DNA of 64,000 nt from Alcanivoracaceae bacterium. GTDB lineage: Bacteria > Pseudomonadota > Gammaproteobacteria > Pseudomonadales > Alcanivoracaceae. The stretch's first letter is position 1; every line of letters begins with the position of its first letter. Made by a program: the position numbers and the translations under genes. Positions 21,001-29,550 of the stretch are shown piece by piece. The DNA lies in NCBI GenBank assembly GCA_029210325.1, contig JARGPU010000001.1, positions 1,374,126 through 1,438,125 on the forward strand. Reading direction: 5' to 3'. The notes beneath the pieces were generated by a model, which made no database searches, was not told the origin of the DNA, and worked only from the letters and a program-made list of their open reading frames with translations.

Positions 21001-21492
21001 CGTTATCAAGCTGCGCTGATCCTGCTCCCACAGTGCCAGCCAGTCGGCCCGGTAAACCTGATATTGATCAAACAGGTCGGCCAGCCGTTCCGCCAGCTGG
21101 AAGCGCTTGCGCTGGTCAGCATCGTCGGCCAAAAACTGGCGCAGCGGATGAAAGCTGGGGCGTTCAAGCAATGTCGGCAGTAAGCCCATCAGGCGCCAGA
21201 TCAACCGAGACTTGTCAAAAGGGGATGTGGGCGGCACTGCCTGTTCGCCGAGCACGCTGCGATAGGCGGCCCATAGAAAACGTGCCGGCATCTGAAAGCG
21301 CTGTGCCGCGCTGATGCCACATGCCTCATCTGACGCCAGCTTCAGCTTTAGCCACTGGGCCATACCATTGGACTGCACCAGAAAGATCTCATCTTCCAGT
21401 GGCATCAGTGGATTGTCCTGCAGCCACTGTACGGTCAGGTCAGTCAAGGTTTCCAGGTGGTTGGCGTGGATAACGGCAAGGCCGGACTGCAT
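18040..21492 (-). CDS. recC: Exodeoxyribonuclease V subunit gamma RecC
   Basis: Scaffold and Chi-recognition subunit of RecBCD, 1150 residues (E. coli 1122). The N-terminus (MQSGLAVIHANHLETLTDL) and the internal stretches FLVQSNGMAQWLKL, LVVFGITSLPSQVLDAL, RVNFCTLMPMRSIPFR and SWVGRDVRDNHERPPSVLVAQL are RecC signatures. As in the family, the helicase motifs are degenerate. First gene of the leftward recC-recB-recD operon; its promoter should lie in 21493-21640, shared with the divergent ylqF gene. No LexA box was seen there. Confidence 0.96.
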   Translation of the reverse strand: MQSGLAVIHANHLETLTDLTVQWLQDNPLMPLEDEIFLVQSNGMAQWLKLKLASDEACGISAAQRFQMPARFLWAAYRSVLGEQAVPPTSPFDKSRLIWRLMGLLPTLLERPSFHPLRQFLADDADQRKRFQLAERLADLFDQYQVYRADWLALWEQDQRSLITPRGDRAPLPEDQHWQAELWQALIADLADEQKLTSRAHVHQAFMAALENGAIPQGLPRRLVVFGITSLPSQVLDALHALSPHCQILMLVQNPCQHYWADIIEDKALLRLNQNRHQHKASMAVPGDDELPRHGHPLLAAWGKQARDYIGLLYDYDVPERYRDWFNQIDLFYPVADHHKAPHSLLATVQQSILDLEPLPDQSVPIELDQSIQFHCSHSPQREVEILHDQLLAAFAASVESSEPLRPRDIIVMVPDIETYAPHIDAVFGTAPDAQKIPYTISDRSQRHRMPFAIALEALLNLPRCRFTVSDLLDLLDVAPLRQRFAIAEADLPTLRRWVHESGIRWGLHARQRGSLDLPDGFSQNSWTFGIKRMLLGYLGGGDISWQNIQPYAEVAGLQAKLAGQLYELLSKLEKYWQLLSQPGTPEQWLQRLHELLDDLFILQEDQDLQLQAALLEALADWQDACGEAGFTETLPLSVAREAWLGALDQGGLSQRFLAGRVNFCTLMPMRSIPFRRVCLLGMNDGDYPRAQMPLDFDLMAGRGHYRPGDRSRRDDDRYLFLEALLASREALYISWVGRDVRDNHERPPSVLVAQLRDYLASAFTTEQGKLIEQITVIHPLQPFSPKYFDERNPALFSYDQEWRAAHDQISHSDQQVLPLPDNTDAIHLNASQLSRFIKSPPQLFFNERLKVRFAGEDSSAQEDEPFALDGLDKHQIETTLLSAVMQAAVHDQESAFSQARRQLLRSGSLPVGHAGEILVDNLGEQAWQALSCWQEYCSRFSQLSKLEEVYIELAVNQQLFIVEDWLNDLRTDESGQRARLNVVAGALKDKPHRLLNDWALHLLANAAGLAVDSVIIGSDQLVTLTAMDAARANEYLTELLDGWLAGLCEPLPLACRTGFAFVAAEQAQATGTSKSNPLNKARDAYQGNNYGNNSARGEVSYGNHQALRRAFPDFTALTTAQHGEEPAFCHWARRLYGPLLAHSEVAGHE

Positions 21493-21641
21493 CTAGGTGC
21501 TACTCCCTGATTGGTGAGGCCAGAACATGTTAACCCCGCTGGAGCGGACTTGGCAGGGACGCAGGGAGATTCATTTGGGGCTTGCGGCTACTTGTCCGTA
21601 CTTTCAGCTACAATGCCCCATCTGAGCCTGATAGCGCGTGC

Positions 21642-22577
21642 ATGAGTATTAACTGGTTTCCCGGTCATATGAACAAGGCCACCCGCGAGATTCGAGAGAT
21701 CCTCCCCAAAGTGGATGTGGTGATCGAAATCGTTGATGCGCGTTTACCCTACAGCAGTGCTAACCCGGTGCTCGCCCAGCTGCGCGCCACCAAGCCCTGC
21801 GTCAAAGTGCTCAGCAAGACCGATCTGGCGGACCCTGTGATTACCCGGCAGTGGCTGGAGTATCTGGAATCCGATAGCGCAGTGCGGGCGCTGGCCGTCA
21901 GCACCCTGCAGCCTGACAAGATGCGCCGCCTTGCGGATATCTGCCGCCAGCTGCCCGGAGTCAGGCCGGATGCCACCGGCAATGTCACGGCGCTGATTAC
22001 CGGCATTCCCAATGTTGGTAAATCTACCTTGATAAACACGCTGGCCGGGCGGCCGATTGCCAAGGCAGGCAATGAGCCGGCGGTTACAAAAATGCAGCAA
22101 CGCATTGATCTGCGCAATGGGCTTGTCCTGATTGATTCGCCCGGTGTGCTGTGGCCCAGAATTGATAATCCTGACAGTGGTTACCGTCTGGCACTTTCCG
22201 GAGCGATCAAGGCCACTGCCATGCAGGAGGATGATGTCGCCGTCTTTGCTGCAGATTATCTTCTGCAGGCCTATCCACAGCTATTGCGCCAGCGCTATAA
22301 GCTTGATCAATTGCCGGATACAGGCGTTGAACTTCTGGAAATAATCGGTCGCCAGCGTGGCTGTATTGGTAGTGGCGGATACGTGGATTTTGAGCGGGTT
22401 TCGACCTTGCTTATTAATGAGTTTCGAGCGGCCAAGATTGGTCAGATTTCCCTAGAAACACCGCAGATGGCCGTTGCCGAAGAGGCTGTTGTCCGTCAGC
22501 AGCTGGAAGAAAAGGCGGCGAAAAAAGAGGCGGCAGATAAAGCTCGCAGACAGGCTTTTAAGGCCGATCGCCGCTAA
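21642..22577 (+). CDS. ylqF: Ribosome biogenesis GTPase YlqF/RbgA family
   Basis: 311 residues from MSINWFPGHMNKATREI at 21642. Circularly permuted GTPase: the base-recognition motif LSKTDLAD (G4) comes before the P-loop GIPNVGKSTLINTLAG (G1) and the G3 motif DSPGV. In Bacillus RbgA acts in late 50S assembly; the role in gammaproteobacteria is less defined. The C-terminal 40 residues are charged and lysine-rich, suited to RNA contact. A good terminator follows at 22615-22646. Confidence 0.92.
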   Translation: MSINWFPGHMNKATREIREILPKVDVVIEIVDARLPYSSANPVLAQLRATKPCVKVLSKTDLADPVITRQWLEYLESDSAVRALAVSTLQPDKMRRLADICRQLPGVRPDATGNVTALITGIPNVGKSTLINTLAGRPIAKAGNEPAVTKMQQRIDLRNGLVLIDSPGVLWPRIDNPDSGYRLALSGAIKATAMQEDDVAVFAADYLLQAYPQLLRQRYKLDQLPDTGVELLEIIGRQRGCIGSGGYVDFERVSTLLINEFRAAKIGQISLETPQMAVAEEAVVRQQLEEKAAKKEAADKARRQAFKADRR

Positions 22578-22614
22578 TTATTGACCCGACTTGCTAAATA
22601 TTGACGCGAGAATG

Positions 22615-22646
22615 ACGCGCACTTTTGTTACAGTGCGCGTTTTTTA
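22615..22646 (+). terminator. Rho-independent terminator after ylqF
   Basis: Perfect 8-bp stem ACGCGCAC/GTGCGCGT with a 10-base loop, followed by TTTTTAT. It ends 11 bases before the next start, so the next gene's promoter would have to overlap it or read-through supplies it. Confidence 0.8.
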
Positions 22647-22657
22647 TGGGGTGCTAA

Positions 22658-23440
22658 ATGGATTTCAGAATAGCTATTTCATTTTTTACTCTTCTTCTCT
22701 GTTCCTTCGCGCATGCTATCTCCAATATTGAAAGCCAGCGTCCAGGGCCGCCGCCCGAGGGCTGGAGCGGCAATGTTGAATTTTCTGCCAGCGGTAAATC
22801 CGGTGATGTCGAAGAGGACCGTTATGCTGTTGGAGGAAGGCTCGCCTTTCGCGCCGATAAAAACACCGCGTTCGGTGTTTTGCAGGCTTCGGAGACTCGC
22901 TCTCAGGGGGTGAAAACCGCAGATGAATCTTTTGCTCACTTTCGTGGTATTCATCAGTACAGCGATCGTTTGGCAGGCGAGGGATTTCTCCAGTTTCAGT
23001 CGAATGAGTTTGCCAGCCTGTTATCCCGTTACCTTGCAGGTACTGGCGGCCGTTTTGAGCTTCTTTCCAAGCAGGACAGCTATAGCGTGTATGTGGGCCT
23101 TGGTGCATTCCATGAATGGGAGCGTACCGATCTGGGCACCTTTATCGAGCGTCAAGAAACCTGGCGGCTGAATAATTACTGGTCCTATCAGCACCGACTT
23201 AACGAGCAAGTCAACTGGTATGGCACGTTATACTTGCAACCAGACGTCGATAACTTTAAGGACTATCGCACGCTAGTAGACACCGGGTTTGTGGTGCGGC
23301 TAACCGGATCGCTGAGAATGAAGGTGAGCTACAACCTGCGTCATGATAGTGAGCCGCCCCGCAATCTACTGGCTGTCCCGGTAATCGATCGAGAGAAGAC
23401 TAACAGTCAGTACGTGACGACTTTTATGTACGAGTTCTGA
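22658..23440 (+). CDS. DUF481-like outer-membrane beta-barrel protein
   Basis: 260 residues with a signal peptide (to about residue 20, LLCSFAHA) and a mature chain of alternating amphipathic strands resembling salt-induced outer membrane protein YdiY (DUF481): [59 protein letters not shown]. It ends in an aromatic residue (FMYEF), as expected for a barrel. Function unknown. It is flanked by terminators on both sides, so it appears to be monocistronic. Confidence 0.75.
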   Translation: MDFRIAISFFTLLLCSFAHAISNIESQRPGPPPEGWSGNVEFSASGKSGDVEEDRYAVGGRLAFRADKNTAFGVLQASETRSQGVKTADESFAHFRGIHQYSDRLAGEGFLQFQSNEFASLLSRYLAGTGGRFELLSKQDSYSVYVGLGAFHEWERTDLGTFIERQETWRLNNYWSYQHRLNEQVNWYGTLYLQPDVDNFKDYRTLVDTGFVVRLTGSLRMKVSYNLRHDSEPPRNLLAVPVIDREKTNSQYVTTFMYEF

Positions 23441-23486
23441 CGAGTAAGGCCGCATTGCGGTCAGGTTTTCTGCTAATTCACTTTTC

Positions 23487-23529
23487 GAGCATAAAAAAGG
23501 CCCACTTATTGTGGGCCTTTTTTATGCTC
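23487..23529. terminator. Strong bidirectional terminator hairpin
   Basis: Perfect 19-bp inverted repeat with a 5-base loop (TTATT). The stem includes an A-run before and a T-run after the GC-rich GGCCCAC core, so it can terminate from either side. Confidence 0.9.
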
Positions 23530-23728
23530 GGTTTATGTGTGTTTTTCTAACCCGAAATCATGTTGCCTAGGTAATTGGTGTGAGTTTGTTTCTGTTTTTT
23601 TTGCACGTTGAGAAGTGTGTGCATGGCAGCGTATAACAGCTTTAGTTGTTATCTCTGCTAACTGGTTCGCAAAAATCTTGTTGCTTCAGAAGAAATTGTA
23701 CTGTCGCGTTTAGAAACGGAGTCTTCTC

Positions 23729-24835
23729 ATGTCAATCTGGCCCGCCCATCGTGTTTTTTTTTCGAAATATTCAATTATTTTTTTAGTCCTATTGTCTTCT
23801 ATGTGCCAGCAGTCCATGGCTGATGAGTCTTCCACTGCTGACATCCCCGTGCCGCAGTTTATTAACATCATGCCGGTATATGTGGACGCCGATAACGACC
23901 GTGGTGCAGATGAAGGAGGCGGTTTCCGGATTGGCTATGGTCGTTCGCTGGATTCCAAGTGGTACTGGGAAACCGATCTGTTCGGCGGGGTGTTAGAGAC
24001 AGGCAACTCAAATATCACTGACCTCTACCAGCTTGGTGCCAGCACCGGGCTGTCCTGGTCTCTGTATGACCGCGACCCCTCCCATTGGACGCCTTACCTG
24101 ATTGGTATGGTGGGCGCTGTGTATAACGATGGCCAGCCGGACTCCCGTGATGGTGTGGACCTGACTCTTGGCGCAGGCGTGGGTGCGGTCAGCAAGAGCC
24201 TGTTTGATAACGGCATTCGTCTACGCGCTGAAGCACGCTATTTGTATGACACCTATGCCAATGACCAGACCGATCTACATGTCTCTGTTGGTATCGAGAT
24301 TCCTCTGCGTGGTGCAAGGGTGGTCGAGAAAGTGGTTTACATCGATCGCTTCCATGAGTTCGAGCGCGAAGTGCCAGTCATGGTGACGGTCTATGACCCG
24401 GACAGCGATGGTGATGGGGTGGTTGATAGCCGGGACAAATGCCCGGACACCCTTGGTGGAGCTCGGGTAGATGCTACTGGCTGCATTATCGAGTCGCAGA
24501 CTATTGCGCTAAGCAATGTCGCTTTCGAGCTTGGCTCAGACCGTCTTACTCCATCATCCCGTGAAGCGCTGGACGATATTGCTGCATCTCTGCGTAGTCA
24601 AAGTGATTTGGCTATTGAGATCGCCGGGCATACGGACTCCCAGGGAAGCGATGCCCTGAATATGGATCTGTCGCAACGCCGAGCAAACTCGGTGCGCAGC
24701 TACTTGGTCGAGCAAGGCGTTGCCGAAGAACAGCTGACCTCCAAAGGGTACGGCCCACATCAACCGGTAGCGGATAACGCCACCGCCTCGGGCCGAGCGA
24801 TGAATCGTCGGGTCGAATTCCGTATTAGCAAATGA
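23729..24835 (+). CDS. OmpA-family outer-membrane protein with TSP3-like linker
   Basis: 368 residues. Signal peptide to about residue 32 (ending QQSMADE), then an eight-strand barrel-like domain (about 40-200). A calcium-type linker [17 protein letters not shown] follows near 225-245. The C-terminal OmpA/MotB peptidoglycan-binding domain (about 255-368) has [30 protein letters not shown] and [10 protein letters not shown]. It anchors the outer membrane to peptidoglycan. The gene has a GGAG site and overlaps or abuts the TSP3-repeat lipoprotein gene, so the two are probably co-expressed. Confidence 0.9.
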   Translation: MSIWPAHRVFFSKYSIIFLVLLSSMCQQSMADESSTADIPVPQFINIMPVYVDADNDRGADEGGGFRIGYGRSLDSKWYWETDLFGGVLETGNSNITDLYQLGASTGLSWSLYDRDPSHWTPYLIGMVGAVYNDGQPDSRDGVDLTLGAGVGAVSKSLFDNGIRLRAEARYLYDTYANDQTDLHVSVGIEIPLRGARVVEKVVYIDRFHEFEREVPVMVTVYDPDSDGDGVVDSRDKCPDTLGGARVDATGCIIESQTIALSNVAFELGSDRLTPSSREALDDIAASLRSQSDLAIEIAGHTDSQGSDALNMDLSQRRANSVRSYLVEQGVAEEQLTSKGYGPHQPVADNATASGRAMNRRVEFRISK

Positions 24836-24849
24836 CAGGGAGATATGTC

Positions 24850-26619
24850 ATGCACAATGATCTGATGTCTTTATCCTCCGGCATTATCAGCCAGCGCCGA
24901 GTGCTGCTGGTTCTGATACTGCTTGGATTGTTTATGGTCGGTTGCCGCGCAGACATGAACGATGCGACGCCTGTGCCGCCGGCGGTACCCTTTGTTGATG
25001 CTGATAAAGACGGGGTTGGCGATGACGTGGACAACTGTCCTGCGCGGGCCAACGCCGAGCAGGGTGATCAGGACGCTGACGGTATCGGTGATGCCTGTGA
25101 CGATGATATTGACGGCGATGGCGTGAATAACGACACAGATAACTGTGTGCGTGTCGCCAACCCGGATCAGGCAGATACTGATGCTGACGGTATTGGTGAC
25201 GCCTGCTTTGCTGGCACCGACAATGATGCAGATGGCATTGACGATGGCGTCGACAACTGTCCGGTTGTGTTTAACCCGGATCAGGCCGATGCCGATAATG
25301 ATGGTGTTGGCGATGCCTGCGATTCAGATAACGATGGCGATGGCATCGACAATGGCACGGACAATTGCATCAGTGTGGCGAACTTTGATCAGATCGATAG
25401 TGATAACGATGGTATCGGTGACACCTGCGATAGTGATCTGGATGGCGACGGCATCGATAACGAAGCGGATAACTGTCCTGCGGTTTCCAATCCGCTACAG
25501 CAGGATGTGGACGGCGATGGCATCGGTGATGCCTGTGACCCGGATCTGGATGGTGACAGCATTGCCAATGATGCCGACAACTGCCCCATGAATGGCAATA
25601 TCGATCAGCAGGATAGCGATGCTGATGATGTCGGTGACGCCTGTGATAGTGACATCGATGGTGACGGTGTCGACAACGATTCTGACAACTGTCCGCTGGT
25701 GGTTAATTCGGATCAGGCGGCGACCAACGGATCAGGTGTCGGGGACGCATGCTTTACCGGTGTTGATACGGACCTGGACGGCATTGATGATGGCGCCGAC
25801 AACTGCCCGTTGATTAGTAACGCCGATCAGCTGGATGTGGACGGCGATAGTATTGGCGACGCCTGCGATAGCGATCGCGACGGTGATGGGGTTGATGATA
25901 GTGGTGACAATTGCCCCGATGTCAGTAACGAAGCACAAACTGACACCGATGCGGATACTGTAGGCGATGCCTGTGATGTGGATAGTGATGGTGATGGTGT
26001 TAGTGATGCGGTGGATAACTGCCCACTGGTAGCCAATGCTGATCAGGCGGATGTGGATGGTGATGGTATTGGCGATGTTTGCGATACCGCTTTCAGCTGC
26101 ACCGCCAGCAGCGCTTACCCGCCACTATTGGCTATTAATGGCGCGCAGGTTAGCAGTGGCACCAGCGGACTGCTGTGTCTGCTCTGCAGTGGCAGTAATT
26201 CGCAGCGCGTCATTGATGATGATGGCGCCGGCGCTGCGGATCTGACCACCGCAGCAACGCTATCCACGCCAGTGGCATTGCTGGGTGGTAGTGCCTATTT
26301 CGATATTACCAGTCCGCTTCCTTTCAGTGGCGACAACCGAGTCGGCTTTGTGCTCAGCGAACCGGGCTCCCTGCTGTCGCTGGGGTTGCTCGAGGGCACC
26401 ACCATTAGTCTGTTCCTCGGCGCAACAGAAGTGGAGAAATTTGAGGGTAGCAGCTTGCCTGATCTGGACCTGCTTGGCTTGATGGCGGATCCGTCGCCGG
26501 CAGTTGTCAGCGCCGACACCAGCGCTACCTTTGACCGGGTGCGAATTGAGTTTTCTTCCCTGGTCGGAGCGCTATCCACCCTCAATGTGCACGCCAGTTG
26601 TGTCGGGCCCACTCCTTAA
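24850..26619 (+). CDS. Lipoprotein with ten thrombospondin type 3 calcium-binding repeats
   Basis: 589 residues from the ATG at 24850 (GGGAG seven bases upstream); an ATG at 24832 overlapping the ompA-like stop is also open. An N-terminal hydrophobic segment ends in FMVGC, with Cys32 as a probable lipidation site. Residues about 45-400 contain ten TSP3 units, each about 36 residues with DNC plus DxDxDGxGDxC-type loops, expected to bind many calcium ions in a rigid rod. The last 170 residues are a non-repetitive, strand-rich domain with a CLLCSG pair. Probable surface or periplasmic structural or adhesive protein, made with the OmpA-family protein upstream. Confidence 0.85.
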   Translation: MHNDLMSLSSGIISQRRVLLVLILLGLFMVGCRADMNDATPVPPAVPFVDADKDGVGDDVDNCPARANAEQGDQDADGIGDACDDDIDGDGVNNDTDNCVRVANPDQADTDADGIGDACFAGTDNDADGIDDGVDNCPVVFNPDQADADNDGVGDACDSDNDGDGIDNGTDNCISVANFDQIDSDNDGIGDTCDSDLDGDGIDNEADNCPAVSNPLQQDVDGDGIGDACDPDLDGDSIANDADNCPMNGNIDQQDSDADDVGDACDSDIDGDGVDNDSDNCPLVVNSDQAATNGSGVGDACFTGVDTDLDGIDDGADNCPLISNADQLDVDGDSIGDACDSDRDGDGVDDSGDNCPDVSNEAQTDTDADTVGDACDVDSDGDGVSDAVDNCPLVANADQADVDGDGIGDVCDTAFSCTASSAYPPLLAINGAQVSSGTSGLLCLLCSGSNSQRVIDDDGAGAADLTTAATLSTPVALLGGSAYFDITSPLPFSGDNRVGFVLSEPGSLLSLGLLEGTTISLFLGATEVEKFEGSSLPDLDLLGLMADPSPAVVSADTSATFDRVRIEFSSLVGALSTLNVHASCVGPTP

Positions 26620-26629
26620 AAGGAATGAA

Positions 26630-27547
26630 TCAATAGTGCTGGCGCAGCCATGTGCTGATTTCTTCGGTGACGTCATCACGGCATAGGTCATTAAGGATCT
26701 CATGCCGTGCTCCGACAAACTGACCGAAGGTCAGGTCGGCAAGACCAGCCTTGTGCAATGCTTTGTACAGGGCTGGCATGCCCTTGCCATTGCCGCTCAT
26801 GGGATCGCTGTCACCACCGATAAGCAGCGCGGGTAGAGAGTTTGGCAGTTTCTTCATACTGGCACGGGCATCAATGGTTGCCATGGCTCCGATCAGGTCA
26901 TGCCATAGCTGAGTGGTGCAGTCATGACCACACCAGGGATCGGCCATATATTTGTCCACTTCTGCCGGGTCGCGGCTAAGCCAGTCAAAGGCGGTGCGCC
27001 GGTGCGGTATTTTTTTCGCGAAGCTATCAAAAGTCAGGGCACTGATCAGGGCGCTGGTACCTTGAACCCCGCGTCGCAGGCGCGCCATTTTTACTGGCAG
27101 CAGAGCGAGCTTCCATAGCCACGGGGCCTTGTAATCGCTACCACACAGAATCAGACCATCCAGGGAGCTGCCATGCTGTTGCGCGTAGGCCAGGGCAATA
27201 AAGCTGCCCATACTGTGTCCGGCAAGTACCAGCGGTAATTTTCCATGACGCTCGGCAACCGTACGCTTAACCTGGGCCACGTCAGCCAGTACTCGCGCCC
27301 AGCCTTCCGTATCAGCAAAATGGCCACGCAACTCGCCGTCGGCAACGCTGGCACCATGGCCGCGATGGTCCGGGCAATACAGATGCCAGCCGGCTGCATT
27401 CAGCACTTCTGCCAGCGGTGCGTAGCGACCACCATGCTCCGCCATACCGTGTAGCCAGATCAGCGCGCCCTGTGCCTCACCCTGTGCTGGCCACATAGTT
27501 ACGGCAATTCGATGGCCGTCTTCGGTATTCAGATATTCAAGTGGCAT
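26630..27547 (-). CDS. Alpha/beta hydrolase, monoacylglycerol-lipase-like
   Basis: 305 residues from MPLEYLNTEDGHRIAV at 27547; 23 further upstream codons are open but not family-like. The serine hydrolase lipase/lysophospholipase (Hydrolase_4) pattern is complete: HGMAEHGGRYAPLA, the oxyanion region, nucleophile GHSMGSF, acid in LLIGGDSDPMSGNG and His in GARHEILND. No signal peptide, so it acts in the cytoplasm on acylglycerols or similar esters. Leftward, converging on the TSP3 gene and divergent from aceA. Confidence 0.88.
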   Translation of the reverse strand: MPLEYLNTEDGHRIAVTMWPAQGEAQGALIWLHGMAEHGGRYAPLAEVLNAAGWHLYCPDHRGHGASVADGELRGHFADTEGWARVLADVAQVKRTVAERHGKLPLVLAGHSMGSFIALAYAQQHGSSLDGLILCGSDYKAPWLWKLALLPVKMARLRRGVQGTSALISALTFDSFAKKIPHRRTAFDWLSRDPAEVDKYMADPWCGHDCTTQLWHDLIGAMATIDARASMKKLPNSLPALLIGGDSDPMSGNGKGMPALYKALHKAGLADLTFGQFVGARHEILNDLCRDDVTEEISTWLRQHY

Positions 27548-27717
27548 AACTACGCTCCGTATTGATGGCGCATTGTAGCAGGGCGGTAGATGGGGTAACC
27601 CGGCAAAAGCAGCCATATCCGGCCACTGCTTGACCGATCCGGCCCACGTTATTGGTGCTACCTTGCAGGCGTATTAGCCCTGCCAGGCAGAATAAATCCG
27701 CCAGCAAAAATATAACT

Positions 27718-27772
27718 AATTGATATTTATACACATTCATGCTGTGAATGACGGGTATATTAAATATCAATT
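27718..27772. repeat. Nested inverted repeats in the aceA upstream region
   Basis: AATTGATATTTA at 27718-27729 is repeated in perfect inversion at 27761-27772. A second dyad (CATTCA/TGAATG, 27734-27739 and 27745-27750) lies inside. This is the only AT-rich part of the 326-base gap before aceA and is a likely regulator site. The rest of that gap (27548-27717, 27773-27873) shows no gene. Confidence 0.6.
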
Positions 27773-27873
27773 TCGATTATGAAAATCCCCGGCCTAAAAT
27801 GCGCGCCTCTCTGCTGCCGAGCCATTTTTCAGCACGGCCAGATGAGTAACGCCCTCAACCAAAGGATCAGACC

Positions 27874-29472
27874 ATGTCATACAGCAAAGACGTCGAATCC
27901 CTCGCCAAGGTCGTCAAGGCCAACAACACCTGGCAGGCGATTAACCCCGAGTCCGCCGTACGTATGCGCCTCCAGAATCGTTTCAACACCCATCTGGACA
28001 TCGCCAAGTACAACGCCAACATCATGCGTGCAGACATGGCTGCCTACGACAAGGATTCTTCCCAGTACACCCAGTCGCTGGGTTGCTGGCACGGCTTTAT
28101 CGGTCAGCAGAAGCTGATTTCGATCAAGAAGCACTTCGGTTCCACCAAGCGTCGCTACCTGTACCTGTCCGGCTGGATGGTTGCTGCACTGCGCAGCGAG
28201 TTCGGCCCGCTGCCGGACCAGTCCATGCACGAGAAGACCACCGTTGCTGACCTGATCCGCGAGCTGTACACCTTCCTTAAGCAGGCTGATGCGTGGGAAC
28301 TGAACCACCTGTTCCGCGACCTGGACGCAGCACGCGCCAAGGGCGATGCCAAAGCAGAAGCTGACATCATCAACAAGATCGACAACTTTGAAACCCACGT
28401 TGTACCGATCATTGCCGACATCGACGCTGGTTTCGGTAACGCTGAAGCCACCTACCTGATGGCCAAGCAGATGATTGAAGCCGGTGCTTGCTGTATCCAG
28501 ATCGAGAACCAGGTATCTGACGAGAAGCAGTGTGGTCACCAGGACGGTAAAGTTACCGTTCCGCACGCTGACTTCCTTGCCAAGATCAACGCTGTTCGCT
28601 ACGCGTTCCTGGAGCTGGGCGTTGACAACGGTGTTATCGTTGCCCGTACTGACTCGCTGGGCGCTGGCCTGACCAAGCAGATCGCCGTGACCAATGAGCC
28701 GGGCGATCTGGGCGACCAGTACAACAGCTTCCTCGACGGCGACTACATCAGCAGCGCTGAGGACATCCAGAACGGCGACGTGGTCATCAAGGCCAACGGC
28801 AAGCTGCTCAAGCCGAAGCGTCTGGCCTCTGGCCTGTTCTGCTTCAAAGAAGGCAGCGGTATCGACCGTGTTGTCCTCGACTGTATCACCAGCCTGCAAA
28901 ACGGTGCCGACCTGCTGTGGATCGAAACCGAGAAGCCGCACGTTGGTCAGATCGCCGAAATGGTTAACCGCATCCGCGAAGTGGTGCCGGACGCCAAGCT
29001 GGTTTACAACAACAGCCCGTCCTTCAACTGGACCCTGAACTTCCGTCAGCAGGTATTTGATGCCATGCAGAAGGAAGGCAAGGACGTGTCTGCGTACGAT
29101 CGCGCCAAGCTGATGAGCGCTGACTACGACAACACCGATCTGGGCATTGAAGCTGACAAGCGCACCGCATCGTTCCAGCGCGACGCAGCCCGTGAAGCAG
29201 GTATTTTCCATCACCTGATCACCCTGCCGACCTACCACACTGCCGCTCTGTCTACCGACAACCTGGCCAAGGGTTACTTCGGTGAAGAAGGCATGCTGGC
29301 TTACGTTGCAGGCGTTCAGCGCAAGGAAATCCGTCAGGGTATCGCTACCGTGAAGCACCAGGACATGGCCGGTTCCAACATCGGTGATGACCACAAAGAG
29401 TACTTCGCTGGTGAAGCCGCTCTGAAAGCTGGCGGTAAAGACAACACCATGGGCCAGTTCGAGAACGTTTGA
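27874..29472 (+). CDS. aceA: Isocitrate lyase (long form)
   Basis: Glyoxylate-shunt enzyme that cleaves isocitrate to glyoxylate and succinate, allowing growth on acetate, fatty acids or alkanes. 532 residues, matching the long Pseudomonas-type class. The catalytic loop is EKQCGHQDGK with Cys220, where the short class has KKCGH. Other signatures are IADIDAGFGNAEATYLMAK, NNSPSFNWTLNFRQ and HHLITLPTYHTAALSTDNL. Codon use is strongly biased and very regular, as for a highly expressed gene. Malate synthase is not nearby. A strong terminator follows. Confidence 0.98.
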   Translation: MSYSKDVESLAKVVKANNTWQAINPESAVRMRLQNRFNTHLDIAKYNANIMRADMAAYDKDSSQYTQSLGCWHGFIGQQKLISIKKHFGSTKRRYLYLSGWMVAALRSEFGPLPDQSMHEKTTVADLIRELYTFLKQADAWELNHLFRDLDAARAKGDAKAEADIINKIDNFETHVVPIIADIDAGFGNAEATYLMAKQMIEAGACCIQIENQVSDEKQCGHQDGKVTVPHADFLAKINAVRYAFLELGVDNGVIVARTDSLGAGLTKQIAVTNEPGDLGDQYNSFLDGDYISSAEDIQNGDVVIKANGKLLKPKRLASGLFCFKEGSGIDRVVLDCITSLQNGADLLWIETEKPHVGQIAEMVNRIREVVPDAKLVYNNSPSFNWTLNFRQQVFDAMQKEGKDVSAYDRAKLMSADYDNTDLGIEADKRTASFQRDAAREAGIFHHLITLPTYHTAALSTDNLAKGYFGEEGMLAYVAGVQRKEIRQGIATVKHQDMAGSNIGDDHKEYFAGEAALKAGGKDNTMGQFENV

Positions 29473-29500
29473 TCTCTCGATAAGGTTTAATGGTGTGAAG

Positions 29501-29530
29501 AAAAGGCGGGGCGCAAGCCCCGCCTTTTTT
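29501..29530. terminator. Terminator between aceA and the response-regulator gene
   Basis: Perfect 12-bp stem AAAAGGCGGGGC/GCCCCGCCTTTT with a GCAA tetraloop and a T-run. It lies between converging genes and is symmetrical enough to serve both. Confidence 0.9.
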
Positions 29531-29550
29531 ATTGGTGGCCAGTTTAAGTT

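Noticed and set aside
25020-26090. CRISPR-like periodicity
   Set aside because: The regular spacing is the coding repeat of the TSP3 lipoprotein; repeat units vary at wobble positions and there are no unique spacers.
27877-29394. A 505-codon open frame on the minus strand opposite aceA
   Set aside because: It mirrors the strongly biased codons of aceA, has no ribosome site, and its product shows no recognisable motif; aceA is unambiguous.
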